From contig NZ_CP102930.1 of the NCBI RefSeq assembly GCF_025558485.1, forward strand, positions 3,162,001 through 3,226,000: DNA of 64,000 nt, written 5' to 3'. Under the pieces are notes generated by a model, which was not told where the DNA came from, ran no database searches, and worked only from the letters and a program-made list of their open reading frames with translations. Numbering within the stretch: position 1 is the stretch's first letter; every line of letters begins with the position of its first letter. Made by a program: the position numbers and the translations under genes. Source of the DNA: Bdellovibrio bacteriovorus. Its GTDB lineage: Bacteria; Bdellovibrionota; Bdellovibrionia; Bdellovibrionales; Bdellovibrionaceae. Below, one piece after another: positions 23,718-33,826 of this stretch.

Positions 23718-26700
23718 AAAATATCATCCTGCGTGCCGGAGCCGGTGCGGGGAAAACAACCACGCTAACCCAGACCTTCCTGAAGTTCGCCAGCGATTTT
23801 CAGAAGCAGCACGGGAAGTTCCCGCGCATTGTGGTAACAACGTTCACGCGCAAGGCAACGCAGGAGCTTAAAGAGCGTCTTTTGGGAAAAGCTCTGGAGG
23901 AAAAGCGCGATGATCTGTTTCAGTTTGTCAGCTCCAAGTCACAGGTGCAGATTTCCACCATTCACGGGGTTTTAAGCCTGTTCCTGTCCCGCTATGGATC
24001 GTCCATTGGTCTGACTCCCGATTATAAGATCATGAGCGATTCGGAAATTCGTAAGGGCGCACGAAAAATCATGCGCAAGTATCTTCTGGAAAATCCGCAA
24101 TTGCAGGAGCTCTTGGAAGAGTACGACTTTCAAACTTTGGAAGGGGCTTTGCTAAAATATTTCGGCGAACATGTGATTTTCCCTGGAATGACTTTTATTT
24201 CCCGTGATGAGCTGGAGGCGGAAACAGCCAAAACTGTTCAGCAGATTGCCGGACAGTTGCGCCGGGTTTGTCTGGAGATTTCACAGGAAACCTCCAGTGA
24301 AAAATGGATCGAATACGCTGGCGCGATGACCGGTTTTTCGTGGGTGGTAAATAACTCGGAATGGGATCAGTTCTTTGAGCGTCTGGACAGTTTTTGGGAG
24401 CACACCACGAAGCCCGTGTTCCGCAAGGCCTCGGCACCGTTTAGTTTAAGTCTGAATGAAGAGCTGGAAGAACTGCGCGACCGTATTGATGTGTTGTTAA
24501 AGGAATCACGTTATCGTCCGGAATACTGGAATCGTCATCAACGCAACTGTGGTTTGTTCGAGGAGCTGGCAAAAAACTTCAGTCGTGACTTTATGCAGAC
24601 CAAGCTTGAAAACGGCTTGCTGTCGATGAGTGATCTTGAAACTCTGGCCTATAAAATTATCATGGAGCAACCCGAAGCTGCGGTGAAGTTTTCCCTGGAA
24701 TGGGATTTCTGGATGGTCGATGAGTATCAGGATACCAGCCCGGTGCAGGTGCAACTGCTGCGCCATCTTGTTGGCGAAAGACCGGTCTTTATTGTCGGCG
24801 ACCCTCAGCAAAGTATTTATCTTTTCCGGGGAGCGCGTTCAGAAGTCTTTAAGGAAAAAGTGGATGAGATCGCCGCCCAGAACGGGGATGTGCAGGTCAA
24901 ACTGGTAAACTATCGGTCTTCACCGGAAGTGCTGGAGTTTTTCAATCACTACTTTACAAAGCTCGGTTCGCAGTTTGCGGCAATGACTCCGGATGAAAGA
25001 AAAGAAAAAAAAGGCCCGGCCAATCCGGTCGTGCAGGTTCTTTTGACAGAAACGGGTGATGAGCAGGAGACCTCGGCGGAAGTTCTGGCGACGGTGTCCC
25101 GTATTCAGGAGCTGTTACAACAAGGTGTCAGCCCGGAGCAGATTTGTGTTTTGGGGCGCACACACAAGACTTTGGAAGATATTGCGAAGGTGGCACAGGA
25201 GTATGGAGTTCCCTTGCAGCTTCATAGTGGCAGTGGGTTTTATGAGCGTCGTGAGGTGCTGGATGCACTGGCAATATTAAAGTTCCTGGTGAATCCTCAC
25301 GACAATGCCAACTTTGTTTCGTTGTTAAGATCTCCGTGGCTGGCTTTGCCGGATTCTGAAATTGTGAAGTACTGTCATTCCCACCGTCACTCTTTCTGGA
25401 AAGAAGCTCTTAAGACGCTGGATGGATGTGAAGAACATCATCCTTTGCGTATATTGAAAGCCCTGTCGGGACAGGCCGAAAGCAAGGGACTGTCCTTTAC
25501 TTTAAAAAAAGCTTTGATTGATCTGGGGCTGTTTGATTATTCCGCACGTATTGATTCCGCCGGACGGCGCGAGGCCAATCTGTGGAAGGTGGTCGCGTTG
25601 TTATCCCAGGAAGAGCGTCGTCCCGGATTTAACTATCTGGATTTCCTGGATGCGAGTCTGGAAACCTTGTCCACAGATGAAGGGGGCGAGGATGCGGATG
25701 CGACCCCGGTTATTGAACCCAAACGTGTGAACCTTATGACTGTGCATGCGTCGAAGGGGTTGCAGTTTGATCAGGTGATTTTGCCGGGAATGGGAAATGA
25801 TCCAAGATCCAGTCATGCTCCGGTTTTAAGTATTCATGAAAAAACGGGGCTGTGGTCCTTGAAGATTCGCAATGAAGAAACTCAGGCAATGGCAGGCAGT
25901 GTACTGGCTGATCAGATTGTGGAAGAACTTCGCAAGCGCGAATCCGAAGAGTTTAACCGCGTGCTTTACGTGGCACTGACCCGCGCCAAGGCCGGTGTGA
26001 CTTTGTTGTGGGATAAAAAGATCGGCAAAAAGTCCTGGGCAGCACAGTGTCCGCTGAACTTGGAAGAAGGTCTGCATGAGGAAAAAGATTTCTCCTATGT
26101 TGTCCGCGTTGAAAACTTGCAGCCCGTAAAAATGCTGGAACAGGATCTAGTCGAAAAGGACGTACGTACACCGTGGGCAGGGGCGGAGGTTTCCGAGAAG
26201 CGCAAGTACATCTCTGTAACAGAATTAGTGACTCCTGAGGGAGTGCAGGGAGAGGGTTATACGCCGAAAGCTCCGCAGCTTGGAAAAGGTCTGGCTCGGG
26301 CACAGCAGGGAACCAATGCCCATCGTTTGTTCGAGGCCTTGAAGTTTACGCCGTTCGAGGATCTTTTGAAGATTTCAGATGAAGACCTGCGTAAGCCGCT
26401 GGAGTTTTTGGCCCGGACCTCTGAACTTCCGTTGCTGAAGATTATTGAAAATGGCTTTGTAGAGTGGGGCTTTGCCTTGAAATACAAGGATGCTCTGATG
26501 CAGGGGCAGATCGATCTTTGGGGTGTCGTGGACGGGACTTTGTGGATGGTGGATTACAAAACGGGGTCGCAGCGGTATTCCGATATGGCCTTCCGCCAGT
26601 TGGAAGCTTACACATGGGCGCTGTCTCGTATGAACTACCTGCAAGGTGTATCGCAGATTAAGCTGGCGGTTGTTTACCCTATGGATGAGATCGTGAAGAT

Positions 26701-26773
26701 TGAAACAGTGGGTGACCCTCAGGAGCTGAACAAACAGCTAGAGAAAAGCATCGACAACTATTTCCTTGTCTAG
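23693..26773 (+). CDS. addA: AddA-like UvrD-family helicase-nuclease
   Basis: I set the start at the ATG at 23693, preceded by GGAGG at 23683-23687; a GTG at 23681 would cover that site. The 1026-residue protein has a full set of SF1A motifs: RAGAGAGKTTTLT, VTTFTRKATQELKERL, VDEYQDTSPVQ, GDPQQSIYLFRGA, NYRSSPEV, LMTVHASKGLQFD and YVALTRAKAG. The C-terminal nuclease domain has WMVDYKTGSQRYS. It is the motor and nuclease subunit that unwinds and trims broken ends for RecA loading. Coupled directly to addB. Confidence 0.87.
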   Translation: MSGTTSELKNIILRAGAGAGKTTTLTQTFLKFASDFQKQHGKFPRIVVTTFTRKATQELKERLLGKALEEKRDDLFQFVSSKSQVQISTIHGVLSLFLSRYGSSIGLTPDYKIMSDSEIRKGARKIMRKYLLENPQLQELLEEYDFQTLEGALLKYFGEHVIFPGMTFISRDELEAETAKTVQQIAGQLRRVCLEISQETSSEKWIEYAGAMTGFSWVVNNSEWDQFFERLDSFWEHTTKPVFRKASAPFSLSLNEELEELRDRIDVLLKESRYRPEYWNRHQRNCGLFEELAKNFSRDFMQTKLENGLLSMSDLETLAYKIIMEQPEAAVKFSLEWDFWMVDEYQDTSPVQVQLLRHLVGERPVFIVGDPQQSIYLFRGARSEVFKEKVDEIAAQNGDVQVKLVNYRSSPEVLEFFNHYFTKLGSQFAAMTPDERKEKKGPANPVVQVLLTETGDEQETSAEVLATVSRIQELLQQGVSPEQICVLGRTHKTLEDIAKVAQEYGVPLQLHSGSGFYERREVLDALAILKFLVNPHDNANFVSLLRSPWLALPDSEIVKYCHSHRHSFWKEALKTLDGCEEHHPLRILKALSGQAESKGLSFTLKKALIDLGLFDYSARIDSAGRREANLWKVVALLSQEERRPGFNYLDFLDASLETLSTDEGGEDADATPVIEPKRVNLMTVHASKGLQFDQVILPGMGNDPRSSHAPVLSIHEKTGLWSLKIRNEETQAMAGSVLADQIVEELRKRESEEFNRVLYVALTRAKAGVTLLWDKKIGKKSWAAQCPLNLEEGLHEEKDFSYVVRVENLQPVKMLEQDLVEKDVRTPWAGAEVSEKRKYISVTELVTPEGVQGEGYTPKAPQLGKGLARAQQGTNAHRLFEALKFTPFEDLLKISDEDLRKPLEFLARTSELPLLKIIENGFVEWGFALKYKDALMQGQIDLWGVVDGTLWMVDYKTGSQRYSDMAFRQLEAYTWALSRMNYLQGVSQIKLAVVYPMDEIVKIETVGDPQELNKQLEKSIDNYFLV

Positions 26774-26800
26774 GTATTCAGGGTTCCATATCATTTTGTT

Positions 26801-27595
26801 ATGAAAACAAAACCATGGTCCCTGATCATTCTTGCTCTTCTTCATATTCTTGCACCTGTTGGAAATCTTGTTCTGAATGCCCTGCGCTCCGGACGAACTC
26901 TGGGACAGCAGTGGACATACTGGTTTGAGATTCTGCCAAAACCACTGCTGTTGATTTATTTGCTGATCCCGGTTCTGGCCGGGATTTTTATCTACGTCTG
27001 CAAACGCTGGAGCTACTGGGCCTATCTGGGGTGTTTGCTGGTTGTGCTGGTTTCAAATATTTATAGCTACATGACCAATATGAACCTGAACACACTATTG
27101 CTGTTGCTTCTGGTTGTGGTGGTTGATCTTGTGGTGGTGGCGTACTTTGTAGTCCCGTCGGTTCAGAAAGTGTACTTTGATCCGCGTACCCGCTGGTGGG
27201 AGGCGGCTCCACGCTATCACTTCAACCACATGGGGTTGGTGAACGGGGAAAAGGCCTTTGTGAAAAGCATTTCCCAGGGGGGGCTGCTGTTGTCATCGGC
27301 TCCGGCATTAAAGGAAAACGATGAAGTCACTGTGACCTGGGAGTTTCAAGGACAACACGTCGAAGTCAAAGGGCTGGTGGTTTACAAACTTCAGCATGGC
27401 GAGATCCCGCAGTACGGAGTTCGCTTTAACCACGCTGGTGAAAGCGAGCGTCAGGTGAAAGAGCTTATTATAAAGTTGCATAATGAAGGCCTGATCGTGA
27501 CAGAAAGACTGCCGGGGCCAGAGGACAGCTTCGGAGTGTGGCTGAAAAAGCTTGTCACTCGCGGCGAAGGATTATTTCCAAAAGCAAGAACTTAA
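26801..27595 (+). CDS. membrane-anchored PilZ-like domain protein
   Basis: The first 125 residues of this 264-residue protein form about four membrane segments (SLIILALLHILAPVGNLVL, LLIYLLIPVLAGIFIYVC, YLGCLLVVLVSNIYSY, LLLLLLVVVVDLVVVAYFV). The C-terminal 125 residues look like a PilZ barrel, with FVKSISQGGLLLSS matching the (D/N)xSxxG motif and later QYGVRFNHAGE. The upstream RxxxR is not clear, so c-di-GMP binding is uncertain. PilZ proteins relay c-di-GMP signals to motility or secretion. A strong terminator follows nine bases after the stop. Confidence 0.7.
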   Translation: MKTKPWSLIILALLHILAPVGNLVLNALRSGRTLGQQWTYWFEILPKPLLLIYLLIPVLAGIFIYVCKRWSYWAYLGCLLVVLVSNIYSYMTNMNLNTLLLLLLVVVVDLVVVAYFVVPSVQKVYFDPRTRWWEAAPRYHFNHMGLVNGEKAFVKSISQGGLLLSSAPALKENDEVTVTWEFQGQHVEVKGLVVYKLQHGEIPQYGVRFNHAGESERQVKELIIKLHNEGLIVTERLPGPEDSFGVWLKKLVTRGEGLFPKART

Positions 27596-27604
27596 CAAGA
27601 GCAA

Positions 27605-27630
27605 GGGAGGCGGAAAGCCTCCCTTTTTTT
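27605..27630 (+). terminator. intrinsic terminator of the PilZ gene
   Basis: GGGAGGC (27605-27611) pairs with GCCTCCC (27617-27623), followed by seven T. It ends the plus-strand transcript. Confidence 0.9.
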
Positions 27631-27633
27631 GGC

Positions 27634-27674
27634 AAAAAAAAAGCCCGGGCTCTGAGAGAGAGTAGAGCCCGGGC
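27634..27674 (-). terminator. intrinsic terminator of the metzincin lipoprotein gene
   Basis: On the minus strand GCCCGGGCTCT pairs with AGAGCCCGGGC (arms at 27664-27674 and 27643-27653) and is followed by nine T. It is back-to-back with the plus-strand terminator, only three bases apart. Confidence 0.9.
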
Positions 27675-27691
27675 CGGAGAGTCTTTTTGGG

Positions 27692-30600
27692 TTAGTGCGT
27701 GTATTCAGGATTCAGGATGCTTGTGTAGCGGGCCAGATCCTCGATTACGTACATCAGAGACTGCTGAGCGGAAGTCAGTGGAGTTCTCTCCATCATCAAG
27801 CCAATTACAGCACTGCCTGGTACCTGACCGCGACCGTTCAGGTTGATAGCAATATTAGCCGTCGCCTGAGTCAGAACTTCTTGTCCCAGAGCCAGTAGGT
27901 CCAGAGTTGCCAGCTGGCTGTTTGTGGATTTTTCCTTCGCCAGCAGATCCAATAGTGGTTGTAGCTGCTCCAGAGGAACTTGTTCCAAGTAAGGCTTTGC
28001 AGTGATCAAAAGGGTCATTGATTTGTTCAGCATGCTTCTCAGCATTTGAACCTGAACTTCAATAGCCAGGTTTGGATTCTGAGAGATTTCTTCCTTGGTT
28101 ACGACTTCTCCATTTTTATTCAATTCGTTCATTGCCGCAGTCAACTCTGCCGCCGCTGCATTTGCCGCCGCCTGGATAGTCTGAAGCTCTTTATCGGCCG
28201 CAATAATATCAGCTGCAGATTTATCCTTCAGTTCAGGCTTTGCTTTGGCTGCATTGATCTTCATACCCAATTGCGTGTCCAGATTCAGCATCTTGACCAT
28301 TTTCTGGGACAGATCATCCTGGTTTTCAAGAAGGATGGCCTTTCTTGCTGCTGTGGAAACCATCAGGTTTGCACCCAGAGCATTGTCAGCGCCATAGAAC
28401 TTGATACCAGCCGCGGACTTCGAGCTTTGTCCGAAGCGAGCCACTGTTGCGCGATCGGAGATGGATTTGCCACCTTTCAAGATACCAACTTTGAAGAACT
28501 CAGCGTAAGTATCCAGGCCGAACGAACGGTAGATGTTTGTATCAGCCAAACCACTTAGAACTGCAGAGTCCAGAAGGTTTCTGTTGATCGTTGCAGGGGC
28601 ATTGACCTGAATCAGGTTGTGATCCTCATCAATAAAGCCGGCATTCAGGGAACCATTCATGATCTCATACAAAGTAATCATGTTTGTGGATTCAGCAGCA
28701 GAGTTTACACCCAGCATGTACTGTTCGAATTCATTGAAGCTGATCCAGCCCATTTGGGAGTCGTCTGTCAATGCAGCGGGATTTGCAGTCATTAGGAACT
28801 GAAGTGCAAATTGCTTGTCGAAACCAATACCCAATGTGTCGAAGCGATCCGCTGTGATGCCATAACCGTAGTCATATACACGGCGAGCTTCAAGAACTCG
28901 AACATCATTAACTTCTTTGAACTGCTGACCATTGGCATCTGTTTTAACCGGAAGGCCGTCATTGGCATTTTCTTTGGTCACTGGCTTCTGCATAGTGTAC
29001 TGAATCGGGATCAAACGTTTTTTGATTTCCTCTTTGTCTTTACCGAATGGCAGGTTCGTATCAGGGATGCGTAGAACTTCATGGAAGAAGTCATAAGCAA
29101 TGTGTGCTGCATCCATGAAGTCCTGTGCTTCAGCATCATTAAGTGCTGTGCCGTAGAATTGCATCATGAAAGCCTGATCCAGGAAGCTGCGGATCGTGCT
29201 GAACGTACCGATATTGCGACTGATCACGCTTACTTTCTGACTCCAGCCGAAGTTAATACGATCTGCCGCATGGTAATGAGTTGAGTACAAACGATTGTAG
29301 TTCTGTACTTGTGCTTTTACGATATCCACGGCGGAAGATCCTTCATCGTATGGAGTACAAGCTGCTGTTGATCCAACTTCACCGTCATGACACTGACCAT
29401 AGTGACGTAGAAGACCAGTTTGTTCGATCATGGACTTAACAACGTCAGTGGAGTACTTCAAACCAAAGAACTTTTGCACGTCACCCAGGCTGATGAACTT
29501 GTTATTCACAACCGGGATCGTTGTTTTAGCGTCAGGATTAGTCAAAGAGTTGTTTTGAACACCTTTCATTGCAGCTGCGGACAATTCTACAATACCACCG
29601 TAGATAGCGCGAAGTGCGTGCACATCATAAGTGCCCGGACCTGCATATTCCATCTCTGATGGGGCAATGTAATCCATGATGGATGTATAGTTACGTTTTG
29701 TCTCTTCACCTTCAAATTTGAAGTTTTTTCTGTCGAAAGATGCCTTGAAGTTGTGGACCAGTCCCAAAGAGTGACCAATTTCATGCAACAATGTGGCTTT
29801 AATCTCTTTTTTGAACAATTCGTTGAAGTCCGTACCGGTGAATGCGTCATTGTAGTCATTACGAGCGTACATGAAGCAGCCACCACGCTTTTTGGAGGCG
29901 ACGTCGAATTTCGCAGACATATGCTTCAATTGAGCCTGTTGTTGCAATAGAGCTTTGATCTGTGGAGACAGGCCTTGCTCTGTGCGAGCAAGCTCCTTGG
30001 CAACGATAGCTTCAAGCATCATTGGGTCATTTCTGAATTCACCAGACAATGCTTCCTCGATAACACGACGAGTGAAGTCTTTGCTGGAAGTTACTTTCAC
30101 ATCAGAAACCACTTTGCGTTTCTTGAAGTTTTTGTTGCGAAGGCCAGTCAAGGACTTCTTGTTCGCCAAAGCAGATGTGTATTTGGACGTTGCACGTTGC
30201 GCTTTTACCGGACGGGCAGACAAAGCCAGACGCTGCATGAAGGAGCCATGGGCTTTAAACATTGCCTCCACTTTTTGTTCTGGAGACGCGTTCGCAGATG
30301 CCTGAGGTTTGGAAGCCGCTGGTGCTGCTTTTTCTTCGGCCATTTTTTGCTGGAATTCTGCCAAAGCCTCTTGTTTTGCCTCCTCTAGCATTTCTTCATA
30401 TTCACGTTGTTCTTTCGTAATATCCAGAATACCCTTTACATTTCTTTCAGAGTTGCCGGAGTAAACGATAACGTTGTTGGCAATGATAGTGCCGGAGTGT
30501 GGGTTTGGTGCAGGCTGAGCTACACCCAGTAAACCATTCTCTGTCGGAAGATCAAAGAACCACAGGTAGTTTCTATCAAGGTCACCAATGTGGCTTTTAC

Positions 30601-32749
30601 GGCCTTCGGTTTCTTTGTTCAGAACGATATAGGCACCAGAACGTTGAAGAGATGTTCCCTTCAAAGCCTTGTGGAAAGCCTCATTCCATTCTGCAACAAC
30701 TTCAGTCGCCGCTTGTTCAATCAATGCTTTGCGCTCAGCTGAAGCATTGTCCAGACCACCGATCCAGTAGTTCAGGACCTTGCCATTGCGGAAATCGTGG
30801 ATTACCGGACGATAAACCTGGCTGTCCACTCGTCCCTGACGTACGTTGGGGTCAGTAATATTGTCAGCCAAAGTGAAGATTGCGAAGTTCATCGCATTCT
30901 GTTCCGTTGGAGAGATGTTCGGAGCGAACTGCTTGTCTTCAACAGCTGCATTTGTTCTTTTCTTGAAGGACAAACGTTCAACCACATTATAATTGAATTG
31001 AGTGTTGTAGCTGAAGTAAGCATCGTTCACTTGTTTTGTATTCGCACAGTCTGGAATTACAGAGTATGAACCGGCCAAAGAGAAGTTTAGAACGCCGTCA
31101 TTTGCCAGACGCATATCCATATCTGTTACGGATTGAGCGGCCTGAGCTGCCCAGCACTGACCTGCAGTAAAGTAAGCCAGTGGAGAGTTAGCAACCGGGA
31201 TCGTGTTACGGGTCCAGTCGATTTCGATGTACTCTGCATCTTCTTTCTTTGCATCAATCAATTTAGGAACCTGTAAAGCCACGCCATCAGCATCCACTTT
31301 TTCAAGTTTGAAGTATTTAACAGGAACGCTCATCAGTTCTTCGCGATCACGGGCCCCTTGACCGATATAGTCGATCAGAGCTTTTTGATTGCGGACAACC
31401 AAACGGTCCTTTTCCATTTCAAATTTTACGATTGTCATGTCACCACTGGTGCCGGATTTTGCAACCAGCAGCATATTGGATGCATCTTCAAAGGTTCTTC
31501 TGAAGTAGAATTCACCCTTAAGATCGGAAACACGGATTGTATTAAGTGGATCGATGATACCAGTCGGGCGGGCACGCTCAGCGCGTACGTCACGGCTGAT
31601 TTCAACCAAGCCTTGGGATTTAGCTTTAGTTACCTTCTCAAGCTCTAACGAGTTGGAAGTATTTTCCTTGGAGTCAGCTAGATTCAAACGGGCATTTTTA
31701 TATGTTACTGGAACCGTTGCCACCAGACGCATGATGCAAGTTTTATCACCAGAGTTGGCGCCGCAAGAGATCAGCTCACCATTGGTATTGCCGGATTTAA
31801 CCAGACGCTGTTCGTCTTCGGACAACTGACCTAAAGTCGTCATTTCATAGACTTTCATATCATCGCTATCCAGCTTTGCCAATACCTGAGCATCGTCAGC
31901 AACGAACTTCATATTGAATTTAAAGCGTTCTTGAAGCTCGGATGCTTTGAATACTTTCCCATCCAAAGATTCAGTTGTGAACAGTTGATCAAGCTCTTTT
32001 TTCTGATCAACGCTACCCACATCTTTACGTCCGTCGGAAGTTGTATCGATGGAAATGTGTGTTGCCTGGCTGAACTCTGTTTCACGCAGATTTAATGTGG
32101 AAGTTTCTTCGCGCAGGGAGTTTTTTACTCTTTCCAGAATACCTTTTCTGGCGATGTCATATTTAAAGAGAGGAACCATGACATTCACTGCAGAACGATT
32201 TCTTAAAGACAAGGTGCGGGATTTTTGAGCCACAGCCATTTTCTCAAAAACGGCCTTTTTGTCTTTGGTGTTTTTTGCTTTTTGAAGTTCGATGGAAAGT
32301 TTTACTTCTGCCGGGGACACTGCAAGGCTTTGCTCCAGAACGGTAAGAGAGTTCAGGTCTGAAGTCATTTTATAAGCAGTTACATATTTGGAATCGACAC
32401 CGAATACAATCTTGAAGGATTGTTGTTCCTGGCCGGAAACTTCCAAATCTTTAAACATGAAACGAAGACGCTTTGGTACGCCGGATTCTTCGGCATCAAT
32501 TGCCACCAGACCTTTTTCCTGAGTGGCCTTGTTGGACTGGATACCCATGTTTTGCGCACGCAAACCTGGCTTTAGGCTGACCTTATAACCGTCACCCTCT
32601 GAAATATTCCCGAACTCAGAAATTGCAAATGTTTGCAATGCTTCTGCATCAGGCAGGGCCGCATCACGTTTTGCCGTACAACCCGCCGCTACCAGAGCGA
32701 AGGTCAACAAAGCTGTGAATGCTTTTGTGTACTGAGGTTTGTGTGTCAT
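27692..32749 (-). CDS. very large metzincin zinc metalloprotease, lipoprotein
   Basis: The 1685-residue protein begins with a lipoprotein signal peptide (FALVAAGCTAKRD, lipobox Cys near 24). It carries a full metzincin zinc site, HEIGHSLGLVH, with His989, Glu990, His993 and His999. A methionine downstream (YTSIMDYIAPSEM) fits the Met-turn. The long N-terminal region resembles the accessory part of large bacterial zinc-dependent metalloproteases; the C-terminal third is helical and Ala/Leu-rich. A Glu/Ala-rich coiled coil precedes the protease domain (EEMLEEAKQEALAEFQQKM). Anchored at the cell surface or in the periplasm it could degrade prey or envelope proteins. It has GGAGAG upstream of its ATG and its own terminator. 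Confidence 0.82.
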   Translation of the reverse strand: MTHKPQYTKAFTALLTFALVAAGCTAKRDAALPDAEALQTFAISEFGNISEGDGYKVSLKPGLRAQNMGIQSNKATQEKGLVAIDAEESGVPKRLRFMFKDLEVSGQEQQSFKIVFGVDSKYVTAYKMTSDLNSLTVLEQSLAVSPAEVKLSIELQKAKNTKDKKAVFEKMAVAQKSRTLSLRNRSAVNVMVPLFKYDIARKGILERVKNSLREETSTLNLRETEFSQATHISIDTTSDGRKDVGSVDQKKELDQLFTTESLDGKVFKASELQERFKFNMKFVADDAQVLAKLDSDDMKVYEMTTLGQLSEDEQRLVKSGNTNGELISCGANSGDKTCIMRLVATVPVTYKNARLNLADSKENTSNSLELEKVTKAKSQGLVEISRDVRAERARPTGIIDPLNTIRVSDLKGEFYFRRTFEDASNMLLVAKSGTSGDMTIVKFEMEKDRLVVRNQKALIDYIGQGARDREELMSVPVKYFKLEKVDADGVALQVPKLIDAKKEDAEYIEIDWTRNTIPVANSPLAYFTAGQCWAAQAAQSVTDMDMRLANDGVLNFSLAGSYSVIPDCANTKQVNDAYFSYNTQFNYNVVERLSFKKRTNAAVEDKQFAPNISPTEQNAMNFAIFTLADNITDPNVRQGRVDSQVYRPVIHDFRNGKVLNYWIGGLDNASAERKALIEQAATEVVAEWNEAFHKALKGTSLQRSGAYIVLNKETEGRKSHIGDLDRNYLWFFDLPTENGLLGVAQPAPNPHSGTIIANNVIVYSGNSERNVKGILDITKEQREYEEMLEEAKQEALAEFQQKMAEEKAAPAASKPQASANASPEQKVEAMFKAHGSFMQRLALSARPVKAQRATSKYTSALANKKSLTGLRNKNFKKRKVVSDVKVTSSKDFTRRVIEEALSGEFRNDPMMLEAIVAKELARTEQGLSPQIKALLQQQAQLKHMSAKFDVASKKRGGCFMYARNDYNDAFTGTDFNELFKKEIKATLLHEIGHSLGLVHNFKASFDRKNFKFEGEETKRNYTSIMDYIAPSEMEYAGPGTYDVHALRAIYGGIVELSAAAMKGVQNNSLTNPDAKTTIPVVNNKFISLGDVQKFFGLKYSTDVVKSMIEQTGLLRHYGQCHDGEVGSTAACTPYDEGSSAVDIVKAQVQNYNRLYSTHYHAADRINFGWSQKVSVISRNIGTFSTIRSFLDQAFMMQFYGTALNDAEAQDFMDAAHIAYDFFHEVLRIPDTNLPFGKDKEEIKKRLIPIQYTMQKPVTKENANDGLPVKTDANGQQFKEVNDVRVLEARRVYDYGYGITADRFDTLGIGFDKQFALQFLMTANPAALTDDSQMGWISFNEFEQYMLGVNSAAESTNMITLYEIMNGSLNAGFIDEDHNLIQVNAPATINRNLLDSAVLSGLADTNIYRSFGLDTYAEFFKVGILKGGKSISDRATVARFGQSSKSAAGIKFYGADNALGANLMVSTAARKAILLENQDDLSQKMVKMLNLDTQLGMKINAAKAKPELKDKSAADIIAADKELQTIQAAANAAAAELTAAMNELNKNGEVVTKEEISQNPNLAIEVQVQMLRSMLNKSMTLLITAKPYLEQVPLEQLQPLLDLLAKEKSTNSQLATLDLLALGQEVLTQATANIAINLNGRGQVPGSAVIGLMMERTPLTSAQQSLMYVIEDLARYTSILNPEYTH

Positions 32750-33046
32750 GTTCTCTCCATCCGTTTATTGTCACTGACAAAAACCCACGTCAAATATATG
32801 GGGCTTCGTACAGGAGCTCTCTCTTAAGTGGGTATAAATGCATCGAAGGTGCCACGGTGCTTTGGTCCCATTTGGAATTATTTGCATTACAGGCTTGGAA
32901 GCTGTCGAGATTTTGGTCAGGGGACAATTCGGGCCTTTTTAATTTTGAGCTCAAATCAGTTCTGATTCCCGACAGTCCGACGGGGATAAGTCTTGTCTCG
33001 GAATGAGACGGGGTTTTAGCTAAGGGCAGACGCGAGGAGGTCGCTT
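32750..33046. other. 297-base divergent intergenic region
   Basis: This region separates the metzincin gene from the TTHB210-like gene. It contains small hairpins at CCCGACAGTCCGACGGG (32968-32984) and GTCTCGGAATGAGAC followed by GGGGTTTT (32995-33013), close to the plus-strand start. The latter could be an attenuator or leader structure. No recognisable riboswitch and no convincing ORF. Confidence 0.35.
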
Positions 33047-33826
33047 ATGAAATGGCTTTCTGTTGGTCTTCTGGTATTCACTTTATCTTCCATTGCCCAG
33101 GCAGTCACAATCTGGGGTCCGCCAACAGCTCTAGGCGGGGCTTCTGTCCGATCTTTCGTAGAGGCCTCTGACACCGGGGAGCCGTTGGCCATCGGGGTGG
33201 CTTTTCCCAGAGAGGCTTTGCAAGGCCTTTCAGAACATGAACCGGCAGAGTATGCAGTGGCTTTGCCGACAGTGGTGTCTTTGCCACCGTACAATCATAT
33301 TGTGCTGAACTGGATGCCGCATGGGCATGAACCGGACAGTATCTATGGGAAGCCCCACTTTGATTTCCACTTCTATCTGATATCTCCAGAGCAGCGTCTG
33401 GCCATTTCCTGTCTTGGGGAAGACGAAGTCGTCTGTATGCAGATGCCTGCACAGAATCAGCAGCCCCCATTTTATGTGGGAGGTCCAGGAGGAGTTCCGC
33501 AGATGGGCTGGCACTGGGTGGATCTGCGATCACCGGAATACAATGGCCAGCCTTTTACCAGCACTTTTATTTATGGATTTTACGCGGGGAAAATGAATTT
33601 TCTGGAACCCATGATCACAAGGGATTTTATTCAGGCCACCACAGCCTTTGAAAGCCCGGTTCCCATGGCAGAAGCCGTGGCTGAAACCGGATTTTATCCC
33701 GCGAAATACACCTTGGAATACAATGAAGAAATGGGCCTGCACATGATTACGATGAGGGATTTAACCAAAAAAGAGGCCGCTAAAGGGCAAAAACCTTCTG
33801 GCAGGAATACACGCGGGGAGCATTAA
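33047..33826 (+). CDS. secreted TTHB210-like (DUF5602) protein
   Basis: The 259-residue protein has a signal peptide (MKWLSVGLLVFTLSSIAQA). Its central part, NWMPHGHEPDSIYGKPHFDFHFYL, contains the HGH...PHFDxHFY histidine cluster typical of TTHB210-like/DUF5602 domains, likely metal-binding. The fold is known but the function is not. GGAGG at 33034-33038 lies upstream. The last 47 bases overlap the 3' end of the convergent HAD gene, in both reading frames, which is unusual in this window. Confidence 0.7.
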   Translation: MKWLSVGLLVFTLSSIAQAVTIWGPPTALGGASVRSFVEASDTGEPLAIGVAFPREALQGLSEHEPAEYAVALPTVVSLPPYNHIVLNWMPHGHEPDSIYGKPHFDFHFYLISPEQRLAISCLGEDEVVCMQMPAQNQQPPFYVGGPGGVPQMGWHWVDLRSPEYNGQPFTSTFIYGFYAGKMNFLEPMITRDFIQATTAFESPVPMAEAVAETGFYPAKYTLEYNEEMGLHMITMRDLTKKEAAKGQKPSGRNTRGEH

